Assembly: GCA_016793775.1 (NCBI GenBank)
Contig: JAEULK010000030.1
Span: 1 to 64,000 of the forward strand
DNA: 64,000 nucleotides
Reading direction: 5' to 3'
From: Sphingopyxis sp.
GTDB lineage: Bacteria; Pseudomonadota; Alphaproteobacteria; Sphingomonadales; Sphingomonadaceae
Within the stretch, counting starts at the first letter, position 1. Every line of letters begins with the position of its first letter. The notes beneath the pieces were generated by a model. It searched no databases. It had not been told where the DNA came from and worked only from the letters and a program-made list of their open reading frames with translations. A program made the position numbers and the translations under genes. Of this stretch, positions 8,166 through 16,225 are shown piece by piece.

Positions 8166-9899
8166 TTACCCCAGCGTCGGCAGCGCCGCATCGCCCGCCA
8201 GCGCCGACGGCGCCAGCCCGGTCGCGGCAGGGACGATCTGTTGCAGATAGAAGCGCGTCGAAGCGATCTTCGCTTCGAGAAAGGCGGCGTCGCCATGGCC
8301 TTCGTCGAGGGCCGCGCGCGCGGCCTTGTGCTGGAGCGCCATCAGCCAGCCGCATGTGGCGGTGGCGAGCATGGTCAGATAGGGATAGCTGCCCGCGAGC
8401 CGGTCGCCGGTGTTCGCGCCGACCATCCAGTGGGTCACCGCGCGGCACGCATCGACAAGCTGTTGCAATTCGGGGAAATCACTGGCGCCAGAGGCGATAT
8501 CGTCGATCAGTGCGCGGACGAGGTCGCCGCCCGCCATGCCGAGCTTGCGCCCCACCAGATCCGCCGCCTGGATGCCGTTGGTACCTTCGTAGATCGGGGC
8601 GATGCGCGCGTCGCGATAATGCTGCGCGGCGCCGGTTTCCTCGATGAAGCCCATGCCGCCATGGACCTGGATGCCCAGGCTGGCGACCTCGCAGCCGATG
8701 TCGGTGGCGTGCGCCTTGACCAGCGGGATCAGCACCTCGGCGCGCGCGGCGGCGCCCTCGTCGCCCAATTTGCCGAAGTCGATCTGCGCCGCGGCATAAT
8801 AGGTCAGCGCGCGCGCGGCCTCGGTCTGCGCGCGCATGCGCCACAGCATGCGGCGGACGTCGGGGTGGCGGTCGATCGGGACGGGCGCGCGGTCGGTGCC
8901 GCCGGCGAGCGCCGACTGGATGCGTTCGGCGGCGAAGTTCTGCGCCTGCTGCGTCGCGCGCTCGGCGATCTGGACGCCCTGGCAACCGACCATCAGGCGG
9001 GCATTGTTCATCATCACGAACATCGCGCGCATGCCGCCCATTTCGTCGCCGACGATCTCGCCGAGGCAGTCTTCGTCCTCGCCATAGACCATGACCGCGG
9101 TCGGCGAGCCGTGGATGCCGAGTTTATGTTCGATCGAGGCGCATTGGACGCCGTTCGAAATCGTCGGGTTGCCGGCACCATCGAGGCGATATTTGGGGAC
9201 GAGGAAGAGCGAGATGCCACGCGTCCCCTCGGGCGCGCCGGGGGTGCGGGCGAGGACGAGGTGGACGATATTGTCGGTGAGGTCATGCTCGCCGAAGGTG
9301 ATGAAGATCTTCTGCCCCTTGATCTTGTAGAGGCCCGCGTTCTCGCCTTCGGTGACCTTTTCGGCGGTCGAGCGCAGTGCGCCGACGTCGCTGCCCGCGG
9401 CGGGCTCGGTCAGGTTCATTGTGCCGTTCCATGCACCCGAGATAAGGTTCGGCAGCCAGCTCTGGCGCTGTTCCTCGGTGCCATAGGCCATCAGCGCATG
9501 GATCGCGCCGGGGGTCAGGATGTTGCAGAGGGTGAAGCCCATGTCGGCGGTGCCGAGCGCCTCGATGATCACGGTGGCGAGGGTGAAGGGCAGGCCCTGG
9601 CCGCCATATTCGACGGGGCCGTCGATGCTGCCCCAGCCGGCGTCGACGAACGCCTGATACGCTTCCTTGAAGCCCGGGGGCATGGTGACCTTGCCGTCCG
9701 CCCATTTGGGGTTGGTGACGTCACCGACGCGGTTCAGGGGCGCATAGACCTCCGCCGCGAACTCGCCGATGCCGGTAACGATCGCCTCGACCATATCGGG
9801 GGTCGCGTCGGCGAAACGCTCGTGCTGCGCCATCGCATCGACGCGCGCGATGTGGTTGAGGACGAACATCTGTTCGGTGGTCGGCGGCGAATAGGTCAT
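8166..9899 (-). CDS. Acyl-CoA dehydrogenase, long C-terminal-extension (DmdC-like) family
   Basis: A 577-aa flavoenzyme that introduces the alpha-beta double bond into acyl-CoA thioesters, passing electrons to ETF. It has the extra N-terminal segment and about 120 extra C-terminal residues of the DmdC/long acyl-CoA dehydrogenase group, against about 380 aa for short-chain enzymes. Visible signatures are MNLTEPAAGSDVG (substrate/FAD contact), KIFITFGEHDL, VHGGMGFIEETG and IYEGTNGIQAADLVGRK, which carries the catalytic Glu. An AAAGGGGAGC ribosome-binding site precedes the ATG. It is divergently transcribed from sua5. The acyl substrate cannot be told from sequence: 3-methylthiopropionyl-CoA and medium-chain acyl-CoAs are both possible. 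Confidence 0.9.
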   Translation of the reverse strand: MTYSPPTTEQMFVLNHIARVDAMAQHERFADATPDMVEAIVTGIGEFAAEVYAPLNRVGDVTNPKWADGKVTMPPGFKEAYQAFVDAGWGSIDGPVEYGGQGLPFTLATVIIEALGTADMGFTLCNILTPGAIHALMAYGTEEQRQSWLPNLISGAWNGTMNLTEPAAGSDVGALRSTAEKVTEGENAGLYKIKGQKIFITFGEHDLTDNIVHLVLARTPGAPEGTRGISLFLVPKYRLDGAGNPTISNGVQCASIEHKLGIHGSPTAVMVYGEDEDCLGEIVGDEMGGMRAMFVMMNNARLMVGCQGVQIAERATQQAQNFAAERIQSALAGGTDRAPVPIDRHPDVRRMLWRMRAQTEAARALTYYAAAQIDFGKLGDEGAAARAEVLIPLVKAHATDIGCEVASLGIQVHGGMGFIEETGAAQHYRDARIAPIYEGTNGIQAADLVGRKLGMAGGDLVRALIDDIASGASDFPELQQLVDACRAVTHWMVGANTGDRLAGSYPYLTMLATATCGWLMALQHKAARAALDEGHGDAAFLEAKIASTRFYLQQIVPAATGLAPSALAGDAALPTLG

Positions 9900-9935
9900 T
9901 TTGCTCCCCTTTTAGGGATGATTCCACAGGTGGCG

Positions 9936-9947
9936 GCGCTATAGCGC
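9936..9947. promoter_or_regulatory. Perfect 12-bp palindrome between divergent genes
   Basis: GCGCTATAGCGC sits three bases before the sua5 ATG and about 35 bases before the acyl-CoA dehydrogenase start. It could be a -10-like element or an operator; no factor can be assigned. Confidence 0.25.
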
Positions 9948-9950
9948 GGC

Positions 9951-10910
9951 ATGGCCGAGGGTCAAACAACAGCGCCACACGCCACCGATACCTGCGCTTT
10001 CGGCGCGGAAGCAATCGCGCGCGCCGGGGGGCTTGTCGGGGAGGGGTGGCCGGTCGCGGTGCCGACCGAGACGGTTTACGGGCTGGCCGCCGATGCGCGC
10101 AACGCCGAGGCGGTGGCGCGGATCTATGCCGCGAAAGGCCGGCCCGACTTCAACCCGCTGATCGTGCATGTGCCGGACCTCGCGGCGGCCGAAAAGCTGG
10201 GGGTTTTCGGCGATGTCGAGCGGAGGCTCGCGGCACGGTTCTGGCCGGGGCCGCTGACTTTGGTCGTGCCGCGTACGGCCGACTGCCCGGTCGCGAGCAT
10301 CGCGACGGCGGGGCTGGGTACGATTGCGCTCAGGGTGCCGGGGCACCGCGCGATGCAGGCCTTGCTGGCGGAGAGCGGCGCGCCCTTGGCTGCGCCGAGC
10401 GCCAATGCGAGCGGCGGGGTGAGCCCGACGAAGGCGGAGCATGTGCTGGCGACGCTCGACGGGCGGATCGCGCTGGTTATCGATGATGGGCCGACAACGG
10501 CGGGGGTGGAATCGACCATCGTGCGGGTGAGGGATGGCGCAGTCGAGATACTGCGGCCGGGGCCGGTGACGGCGGCGATGCTGGGCGAGGCGTCGGGGCT
10601 TGCGGTGACCGGGACCCAAGGATCGGAGATCGTCGCGCCGGGGATGCTCGCGAGCCATTATGCGCCGGGCAAGCCGGTACGGCTGGGCGCGACGGGCTTT
10701 GCGGCGGACGAATATGCGATCGGTTTCGACGCCGTGCGCGGCGATTATCAGCTGAGCGCGGCGGGCGACCTGACCGAGGCGGCGGCGCGCCTGTTCGACG
10801 CGCTGCACGCGGGGGCGGCGAGTCCGAAGACGAAGATCGCGGTGGCGGCGATTCCGACCGAAGGGCTGGGCGCGGCGATCAACGACCGGCTTTCGCGCGC
10901 GGCGGTGTGA
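9951..10910 (+). CDS. L-threonylcarbamoyladenylate synthase (Sua5 type)
   Basis: A 319-aa enzyme of t6A tRNA modification: it makes threonylcarbamoyl-AMP from threonine, bicarbonate and ATP for transfer to A37 of ANN-decoding tRNAs. The YrdC/TsaC domain (about residues 15-205) shows PTETVYGLAADA, IYAAKGRPDFNPLIVHV, RFWPGPLTLVV, LRVPGHRAM, APSANASGGVSPT and GVESTIVRV. A linker (PGMLASHYAPGKPV) leads into the smaller Sua5 C-terminal domain, so this is the longer Sua5 form rather than short TsaC. No convincing ribosome-binding site precedes the ATG; the message may have a very short leader. Confidence 0.92.
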   Translation: MAEGQTTAPHATDTCAFGAEAIARAGGLVGEGWPVAVPTETVYGLAADARNAEAVARIYAAKGRPDFNPLIVHVPDLAAAEKLGVFGDVERRLAARFWPGPLTLVVPRTADCPVASIATAGLGTIALRVPGHRAMQALLAESGAPLAAPSANASGGVSPTKAEHVLATLDGRIALVIDDGPTTAGVESTIVRVRDGAVEILRPGPVTAAMLGEASGLAVTGTQGSEIVAPGMLASHYAPGKPVRLGATGFAADEYAIGFDAVRGDYQLSAAGDLTEAAARLFDALHAGAASPKTKIAVAAIPTEGLGAAINDRLSRAAV

Positions 10911-10915
10911 ATTTG

Positions 10916-11064
10916 TTTCGCGCAAAGACGCAAAGACGCAAAGAAGAAAGCTTAGGGCCGGTAGATCCCGTTCTATTCAACCGTTGCGGATGATAATCCG
11001 TCGAAGTGGAAGGCCGCTTCGCGGCAAGCGCAACATCTTCGTGTCTTTGCGTCTTTGCGCGAAA
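10916..11064. repeat. Inverted repeat of cgcaaagacg units (22-bp perfect arms)
   Basis: The 22-base arm 10916-10937 (core GCGCAAAGACGCAAAGAC) is repeated perfectly inverted at 11043-11064. The left arm continues with a third CGCAAAG unit. It fills the convergent gap between sua5 and the DMT transporter. A dispersed extragenic repeat serving as a bidirectional stop is the likeliest explanation. Confidence 0.7.
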
Positions 11065-11070
11065 TATTTC

Positions 11071-11973
11071 TTAGGCCGCCGCCGGCTCGACGGGGTCGTT
11101 GTGGGGGACCTTGCGCGCGACGATCAGGCAGGCGACGACGATCAGCATCGCGCCGGCGATCGTCGGCCAGGTGACGGTTTCGTCGAAGAAATACCAGCCG
11201 AACAGCATCGCCCACAGGAAGCCGGTATATTCGGTCGTCGCCAGGATCTGCGCCTCGGCGCGGGCATAGGCCCAGCTCAGCAGCAGCAGCGACAGGGTGG
11301 CGAGGATCGCGGCGCCGAGGATGTGCGGCGCATGATCGCCGCTCGGCACCGCGAGGAACCAGGGTGCGCCGAGCGCGAGGATCGCTGCCACGAAGAAATT
11401 CTGGAAAAAGGCGATCTCCAGCGGCTCGGCCATTTTCGCCTGCCGCCGCGCGAGGATGAGATTGTAGGCATAGAGCGTCGCCGACACGAACACCGCGCCG
11501 ACCGCCCACAGGGCCTCGGGCGCATAATCGCCGCGGCCCAGCTTGCCCGCGACGATGACGAGCACCCCCGCGATGCCGAGCAGCGACGCGGCGATCGAAC
11601 GCGGCCCGATCTTTTCGCCGAGGAACAGCGCCGCCATGTAGAGCGTCAGCAGCGGCGCGACAAAGGCGATCGCGATCGCCTCGGCCATCGGCAGCCGCGC
11701 GAGGCCCCAGAAGAAACTGAGCGCCATGCCCGCGACGAACAGCGAACGGACGGCGTGGATCCGCATCGTCGCGCGGTCGGGCATCGTGGGTCGGCTGACG
11801 GCATAGATGGCGCCGCTGACCAACGTGCCGGTGCCGGTGCGCCACAGCACCGCGTTATAGGCGCCGAGGTCGATCGACAGCCCCTTCATCAGCACGTCCA
11901 TCGTCGAGAAGGTCGCGATCCCGGCGCAGGCGATCAGGAAGGGGATGGTGGGCGAAGGCGAATCGGGGCGCAT
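11071..11973 (-). CDS. DMT-superfamily (EamA) transporter
   Basis: A 300-aa inner-membrane protein with ten hydrophobic helices arranged as two EamA repeats (about residues 8-140 and 150-285). Repeat signatures are visible, such as the helix-ending AFVAPLLTLYMAALFLGEKIGPRS in repeat one and TEYTGFLWAMLFGWYFFDETVTW in repeat two. Such permeases export or import small metabolites; the substrate is unknown. I chose ATG 11973, giving the N terminus MRPDSPSPTIPF just before the first helix; a longer reading would add an arginine-rich tail encoded by a repeat element and is unlikely. Confidence 0.85.
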   Translation of the reverse strand: MRPDSPSPTIPFLIACAGIATFSTMDVLMKGLSIDLGAYNAVLWRTGTGTLVSGAIYAVSRPTMPDRATMRIHAVRSLFVAGMALSFFWGLARLPMAEAIAIAFVAPLLTLYMAALFLGEKIGPRSIAASLLGIAGVLVIVAGKLGRGDYAPEALWAVGAVFVSATLYAYNLILARRQAKMAEPLEIAFFQNFFVAAILALGAPWFLAVPSGDHAPHILGAAILATLSLLLLSWAYARAEAQILATTEYTGFLWAMLFGWYFFDETVTWPTIAGAMLIVVACLIVARKVPHNDPVEPAAA

Positions 11974-11990
11974 GGCGGGGCTGTAGTCCA

Positions 11991-12310
11991 CCTTCTCCCT
12001 TGAGGGGAGAAGGATACGCAGCCTTGCCGCAAAGCGGCTAAGCCAAGTTGGATGAGGGTGGGCGGCGTGTCGCGCCGCGCGAGCCCTTGGCTCGCAACCC
12101 CTCACCCAGCTTCGCCTAGGGCCGATCGACATTCAGAAGATGACGTGCCGAAAATGGTGGTTTTCCGTGACCCGGAGCGCAGCGTACTTAAAGTATGTGA
12201 GCACCGGAAGCGGGGAAAGCCGCCATTTGCAGGCCGTCAGGGCTGAATGCCGATTGGCCCTAGGTGGCAAGCCGCCAAGTCTTCGTAACCCTCTCCCTCA
12301 AGGGGAGAGG
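11991..12310. repeat. Composite extragenic repeat region
   Basis: This 320-bp gap holds three palindromic units: CCTTCTCC/GGGGAGAAGG around 12000, a TTGG-containing middle segment with inverted GCGAAGC-like parts to about 12118, and CCTCTCCC/GGGGAGAGG around 12300. Their similarity at the two ends suggests a mobile non-coding element of sphingomonad REP type. No coding sequence is supported here. Confidence 0.55.
12152..12229 (+). other. Long imperfect hairpin, possible structured RNA
   Basis: AAATGGTGGTTTTCC at the left pairs over its whole length with GGAAAGCCGCCATTT at the right; both mismatches become G-U pairs if the plus strand is transcribed. Further inside, GTACTT/AAAGTAT closes the tip. 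Expression is not shown by the sequence. Confidence 0.4.
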
Positions 12311-12379
12311 AGGAAGAGCTTGCACATCCGGGCCGGCTGACGCAGCATCGGCGGCGGGTATTCAGGGAGGGATCGGCCG

Positions 12380-12943
12380 ATGACCAAGCCGAGCAAATTT
12401 GCGCATGTCGTCTATCAGACGCGGCGCTACGACGCGATGATCGCCTGGTACCAGCAGGTCTTCCACGCCGAGGTCGTGCATCAGGATGCGGCGCTCGCCT
12501 TCCTGACCTATGACGACGAGCATCACCGCTTCGCCTTCGCCAACCTCGAGCTTCTGAAACCCGGCGGCGACGGCGGGCGCGGCGATGTCGGGGTCAATCA
12601 TGTCGCCTATACATTTGCAAGCGCGGGCGATCTGCTCGCGACCTACAAAAGGCTGAAGGCCGCGGGGATCATGCCCTATTGGCCGATCCACCACGGGATT
12701 GCGCTGTCGATGTATTATCAGGACCCCGACGGCAACCGGATGGAGTTTCAGGTCGACCATGGCAGCGTCGCCGACGGGGTCGCCTATATGAAGAGCGAGC
12801 TGTTCGGCAGCAATCCGATCGGGGTGGAATATGACCCCGACGAACTGCTCGCGCGTTATGAAGCGGGGGCGAGCGAGGCGGAGCTGATGGCGATCCCGGA
12901 CGGGCCGCCGTCGGCGATTCCGGTGGAGCATGGGATGGTTTGA
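12380..12943 (+). CDS. VOC-family (glyoxalase/extradiol dioxygenase-like) protein
   Basis: A 187-aa single-domain vicinal-oxygen-chelate protein, possibly a ring-cleavage dioxygenase or a lyase. The fold is indicated by paired motifs: FAHVVYQTRRYDAMIAWYQQVF at the N terminus (first His metal ligand), VNHVAYTF in the middle and HHGIALSMYYQDPDGNRMEF, where His and Glu complete the metal site (about residues 8, 110 and 122). GGGAGGG stands seven bases before the ATG. No partner genes of an aromatic pathway are near, so the substrate stays open. Confidence 0.82.
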   Translation: MTKPSKFAHVVYQTRRYDAMIAWYQQVFHAEVVHQDAALAFLTYDDEHHRFAFANLELLKPGGDGGRGDVGVNHVAYTFASAGDLLATYKRLKAAGIMPYWPIHHGIALSMYYQDPDGNRMEFQVDHGSVADGVAYMKSELFGSNPIGVEYDPDELLARYEAGASEAELMAIPDGPPSAIPVEHGMV

Positions 12944-12956
12944 GCCTTGATCCTCC

Positions 12957-13083
12957 CTGTGGCGCAGCCATGGGGAGGGGGACCGCTCGCACAGCGAGTG
13001 GTGGAGGGGCCCGCGACGTTGCGTTGTTGCCCCTCCGTCAGCGCTTCGCGCTGCCACCTCCCCGTCGCTTCGCGACAGGGAGG
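12957..13083. repeat. Palindromic REP-type element
   Basis: Nested inverted repeats (outer CCTCCCTGT/ACAGGGAGG, middle GGGGAGG/CCTCCCC, inner GGAGGGGC/GCCCCTCC) fill the convergent gap between the VOC and SDR genes. No coding potential is apparent. Confidence 0.65.
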
Positions 13084-13091
13084 ATTGGTGG

Positions 13092-13871
13092 TTACCGGAA
13101 CGTCGCCATCCCCGCACCGTCGATATTGAGCTTTTGCCCCGAGCAATAGGGGTTCGCATCGCTGACGAACCACAGCACCGCCGCCGCGACATCTTCGGGG
13201 AGCGAGACGCGGCCGAAGGGGAATTTGCTGTCGAGGTGGTGGATGTCGTCCTGTCCGGTGATCGCGCGCGCGAGCTTGTCGCCCATGTCGCTGACGGTCA
13301 GCGAGGGCGCGACGATGTTGACGCGGATACCGTTCGCCATCTCTTCCTTGGCGAGCGTCAGCGCGAGCGCCTCGCCCGCCGCCTTGCCCATATTATAGGG
13401 GGCGCCATTGGCGCTGTGGCTGAGCGTCGCGACGCTTGAGATGACGATGATGTCGCTGCGCTTGTGGGTGCGCAGCTGCGGCAGCGCGAGGCGGCTGACG
13501 CGGTGCGGGCCGAGCGCGTGGGTGGCGATCACGCGTTCGAGTTCGGCGGGATCGGTGTCGGCGACGGTCCGGCCGCGGCTGGCGATGCCGGCGTTGTTGA
13601 TCAGGATCGACAGCGGGCCGAGGTCGGCCTCGATGCCGGCGATCATCGCGGCGCACGCCTCCTCGTCGGTGACCGACGCGTGATAGGCTTTCGCCCTGCG
13701 CCCGAGCGCGTGAATCTCCGCGACGGTCGCGGCGGCGGCATCACCGTCGCGGGTGTAGTTGACCGCGATGTCGGCGCCCGCCCGCGCCAATGCCAGCGCG
13801 ATGCCGCGTCCGATGCCGCGCGAGCCGCCGGTGACGAGCGCAGTGCGCCCTCCCAAATTCATCTCAGCCAT
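13092..13871 (-). CDS. SDR-family NAD(P)-dependent oxidoreductase
   Basis: A 259-aa classical short-chain dehydrogenase/reductase. The Rossmann nucleotide-binding motif TGGSRGIG is near residue 15, NNAG near 90, and the catalytic Ser-Tyr-Lys is seen in ISSVATLSHS and YNMGK. It resembles FabG-like 3-oxoacyl reductases, but substrate cannot be inferred. The ATG at 13871 has GGGAGGG five bases upstream and overlaps the end of the preceding thioredoxin-like lipoprotein gene by eight bases, so the two are co-transcribed. Confidence 0.87.
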   Translation of the reverse strand: MAEMNLGGRTALVTGGSRGIGRGIALALARAGADIAVNYTRDGDAAAATVAEIHALGRRAKAYHASVTDEEACAAMIAGIEADLGPLSILINNAGIASRGRTVADTDPAELERVIATHALGPHRVSRLALPQLRTHKRSDIIVISSVATLSHSANGAPYNMGKAAGEALALTLAKEEMANGIRVNIVAPSLTVSDMGDKLARAITGQDDIHHLDSKFPFGRVSLPEDVAAAVLWFVSDANPYCSGQKLNIDGAGMATFR

Positions 13872-14346
13872 GCGGCCCTCCCAGTTTTTCGAAATAATCA
13901 TAGATGCTGCGTTCGCTGCGACTGGCGGCATTGCGCCAGCCCGCGGCGTCGGCGGGGCTGTTGACCGGTCGGCCGTAGGGGCCGAGGATCACGACGGTCG
14001 GCGTGCCGGTTATCGGTGCGACGCCATAGCGTTCGGCGAGGTCGCGGTTGGTCTGATGGTCCTCGCCGGTGTCGATCCACACGATCTCGTAGCGCGGCGC
14101 CATCATCGCCTGGAACCGCGGCGTCACGAACCAGCCGGCAAGGCCGCGGCTGTCGTGGCAGGCGTCATAGCCGAAGATCAGGATGACGCGCTTGTTCACG
14201 GCGGCGGCGCGGGCGAGCGCGCCGCCGACCGCGCTGGAGGCCGCGGGCGCCCCGGCGAAAGGCCGCGCCTCGGGGCCGTGCGACGCCGTGGTGGCGCAGG
14301 CGGTGAGCATAAGCGCGAGCGCGGCGGCGAGGAGCGGGCGGATCAT
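13864..14346 (-). CDS. Thioredoxin-like lipoprotein with a CxxS site
   Basis: A 160-aa exported lipoprotein: positively charged start, hydrophobic stretch and lipobox LTAC (Cys17). The mature part looks like a thioredoxin fold: KRVILIFGYDAC, then HDSRGLAGWFVTP, a VWIDTG strand, and GTPTVVILGP holding the conserved cis-proline region. The active site is CHDS, not CxxC, so it lacks the resolving cysteine and may act as an isomerase, a glutathione-dependent reductase or a non-redox binder. It shares an operon with the SDR gene behind it. Moderate confidence in fold, low in function. Confidence 0.65.
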   Translation of the reverse strand: MIRPLLAAALALMLTACATTASHGPEARPFAGAPAASSAVGGALARAAAVNKRVILIFGYDACHDSRGLAGWFVTPRFQAMMAPRYEIVWIDTGEDHQTNRDLAERYGVAPITGTPTVVILGPYGRPVNSPADAAGWRNAASRSERSIYDYFEKLGGPHG

Positions 14347-14365
14347 GCGCGCGACGATAGGTTTC

Positions 14366-14391
14366 GCATGACGTTTCCGTCAACGTCAGAT
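14366..14391. promoter_or_regulatory. Operator-like palindrome, copy 1
   Basis: Contains TGACGTT-TCCGTC-AACGTCA, a perfect 7-bp inverted repeat, about 20 bases upstream of the thioredoxin-like lipoprotein gene. The same 26 bases occur again at 14561-14586. The half-sites look like those of MerR-family regulators of acyl-CoA and branched-chain amino-acid catabolism; that assignment is inference. Confidence 0.5.
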
Positions 14392-14560
14392 GAAGCACCC
14401 CTCCCGCAGGCGGGAGGGGCACGAGACTTGCCAGCTTGCTGGCTAGTCGCAGTGGGGTGGGCTGGGGAGGGTACCGTCATGCCCACCCTGCTGCGACTAG
14501 GCCCGGCTCCGCCGGACCAAGTCTCGCTATCCCTCCCGCCTGCGGGAGGGAGAAGAATGG
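14392..14560. mobile_element. MITE-like palindromic element between two copies of a 26-bp sequence
   Basis: 169 bp that fold on themselves. The terminal arms 14398-14430 and 14518-14552 (CCCTCCCGC...GAGACTTG and its inverse) pair almost throughout, and inside them 14443-14462 pairs with 14481-14500 (CTAGTCGCAG...GTGGGC). A 26-base direct repeat flanks the whole unit. There is no open frame inside. This fits a non-autonomous element or a very large REP unit. Confidence 0.6.
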
Positions 14561-14586
14561 GCATGACGTTTCCGTCAACGTCAGAT
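14561..14586. promoter_or_regulatory. Operator-like palindrome, copy 2
   Basis: Exact duplicate of the 26 bases at 14366-14391, ending 12 bases before the carboxyltransferase ATG, where a bound protein would block transcription or translation start. It contains the same TGACGTT/AACGTCA palindrome. Confidence 0.5.
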
Positions 14587-14598
14587 AGCCTTCGCTCC

Positions 14599-16131
14599 AT
14601 GAGCTGGAAAAAAGAAGTCGACGAACTCGGGCGGCGGCGCGCGATGGCCGAAAAGATGGGCGGCGAGGAAAAGGTCGCGCGCCAGCATGAGCGCGGCAAG
14701 ATGGATGCGCGGGCGCGGCTCGCGGCGATCGTCGACCCGGGCAGCTTTCGCGAGATCGGCAAGATCGCGGGACGGGGCAGCTATGGTCCCGACGGCGAAC
14801 TCGAAGATCTGGCGGCGTCGAATTTCATCTTCGGGCGCGCGAATATCGACGGCCGGCCGGTGGTCGCCAGCGCCGACGATTTCACGGTGCGCGGCGGCGC
14901 GGCCGACGCGGCGCTGCACCGCAAGTTCGTCCAGTGCGAGGCGATGGCGCATGAATATCGCCTGCCGCTGATCCGCATGATCGACGGCACCGGCGGCGGC
15001 GGGTCGGTCAAGACGCTGGAGGATATGGGCTATACCTATATCCCGGCGGTGCCCGGCTGGGACCGGATCATCGCCAATCTCGACACGGTGCCGGTCGTCG
15101 CGCTGGCGCTCGGGCCGACTGCGGGGCTGGGCGCGGCGCGGGTGGTCGCGAGCCATTACAGCATCATGGTGCGCGGGCTGTCGCAATTGTTCGCGGCGGG
15201 GCCGGCGGTCGCGGCGGCGATCGGCGATACGCTGGACCGCGAGGAACTGGGCGGAGTCGATGTCCATACGCGCAACGGCGTGGTCGACGACGAGGTGGCG
15301 AGCGAGGCCGAGGCGTTCGCGGCGGCGCGGCGGTTCCTGTCCTATCTGCCATCGTCGATCCATGATCGCGCTCTGCGCACGCCGTGCAGCGACCCGGTCG
15401 ATCGGCGCGAGGAAAGTCTGTTGTCTGCGGTCCCGCGCGAGGCGAAGCAGGTTTATGCGATGCGGCGCATTGCTAATGCGGTGTTCGACAAGGGCAGCTT
15501 TTTCGAGATGGGCGCGCGCTGGGGGCGGGCGGTGATCACGGCGTTTGCGCGTTTGGATGGCTATCCGGTCGCGGTGCTGGCGAGCGATCCGTCGTTCCTC
15601 GGCGGATCGTGGGACGCGAAGACGAGCGAGAAGGCCGAGCGCTTCGTCAAGATGGCCGACCAGTTCCGGTTGCCGATCGTGCATCTCGTCGACAACCCCG
15701 GCTTCATGATCGGCGGCGAGGCCGAGCGGACGGGGACGATCCGTTATGGGGTGCAGGCGATGAACGCGATCTATCGTGCGTCGGTGCCGCTGGCGTCGGT
15801 GGTGGTGCGACGGGCGTACGGGATCGCGGGGAGCGCGATGTCGAACGCCGAGCGGTTCCAATATCGTTTCGCCTGGCCGTCGGGCGACTGGGGCAGCCTG
15901 CCGATCGAGGGCGGGGTCGAGGTCGCGTACAAGAGCGAGCTGGAGGCGGCGGCCGATCCGGCGGCGCATCTGGAGGCGATAAGGGAGCGGCTCAACCGTG
16001 TGCGCTCGCCGTTCCGCACCGCGGAGAAATATGGGGTCGAGGATATCATCGACCCGCGCGACACGCGGCCGTTGCTGTGCGAGTTCGCCGAACTGGCCTG
16101 GCGGGTGCTTGACGGGGAGACCAATAAATAG
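14599..16131 (+). CDS. Acyl-CoA carboxylase, beta (carboxyltransferase) subunit
   Basis: A 510-aa biotin-dependent carboxyltransferase of the propionyl-CoA/acetyl-CoA carboxylase beta type, moving the carboxyl group from carboxybiotin to an acyl-CoA. N-terminal half: DARARLAAIVDPGSFREIG, FIFGRANIDGRPVVASADDFTVRGG. C-terminal half: FDKGSFFEMG, LADPSFLGGSWD-like acyl-binding segment and LVDNPGFMIGGEAERTGTIRYG, where backbone amides form the oxyanion hole. The ATG at 14599 gives the usual family length. No biotin carboxylase gene is adjacent, so the alpha subunit must lie elsewhere. A palindromic operator-like site sits just before it. Confidence 0.88.
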   Translation: MSWKKEVDELGRRRAMAEKMGGEEKVARQHERGKMDARARLAAIVDPGSFREIGKIAGRGSYGPDGELEDLAASNFIFGRANIDGRPVVASADDFTVRGGAADAALHRKFVQCEAMAHEYRLPLIRMIDGTGGGGSVKTLEDMGYTYIPAVPGWDRIIANLDTVPVVALALGPTAGLGAARVVASHYSIMVRGLSQLFAAGPAVAAAIGDTLDREELGGVDVHTRNGVVDDEVASEAEAFAAARRFLSYLPSSIHDRALRTPCSDPVDRREESLLSAVPREAKQVYAMRRIANAVFDKGSFFEMGARWGRAVITAFARLDGYPVAVLASDPSFLGGSWDAKTSEKAERFVKMADQFRLPIVHLVDNPGFMIGGEAERTGTIRYGVQAMNAIYRASVPLASVVVRRAYGIAGSAMSNAERFQYRFAWPSGDWGSLPIEGGVEVAYKSELEAAADPAAHLEAIRERLNRVRSPFRTAEKYGVEDIIDPRDTRPLLCEFAELAWRVLDGETNK

Positions 16132-16213
16132 GGACAGTCCCCATTTAATCGGAGCGGGCTATGGACAACGAGCGGGGCGTCGGAATTAAATTGGGACTGT
16201 CCCTATTTATTGG
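16121..16213. repeat. Inverted repeat, 29-bp arms (28 matches), overlapping a stop codon
   Basis: The arm 16121-16149 (core AATAGGGACAGTCCC) is mirrored at 16185-16213 with a 35-bp spacer. The left arm supplies the TAG stop of the carboxyltransferase gene; the right arm ends 12 bases before the next ATG. Its low GC and form suggest an inserted palindromic element that may act as terminator. Confidence 0.7.
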
Positions 16214-16225
16214 CTGGAGAGCCCC

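Noticed and set aside
13759-14598. In-frame extension of the carboxyltransferase by 280 codons
   Set aside because: It would run antisense through the SDR and lipoprotein genes and through the palindromic element; the family start fits ATG 14599.
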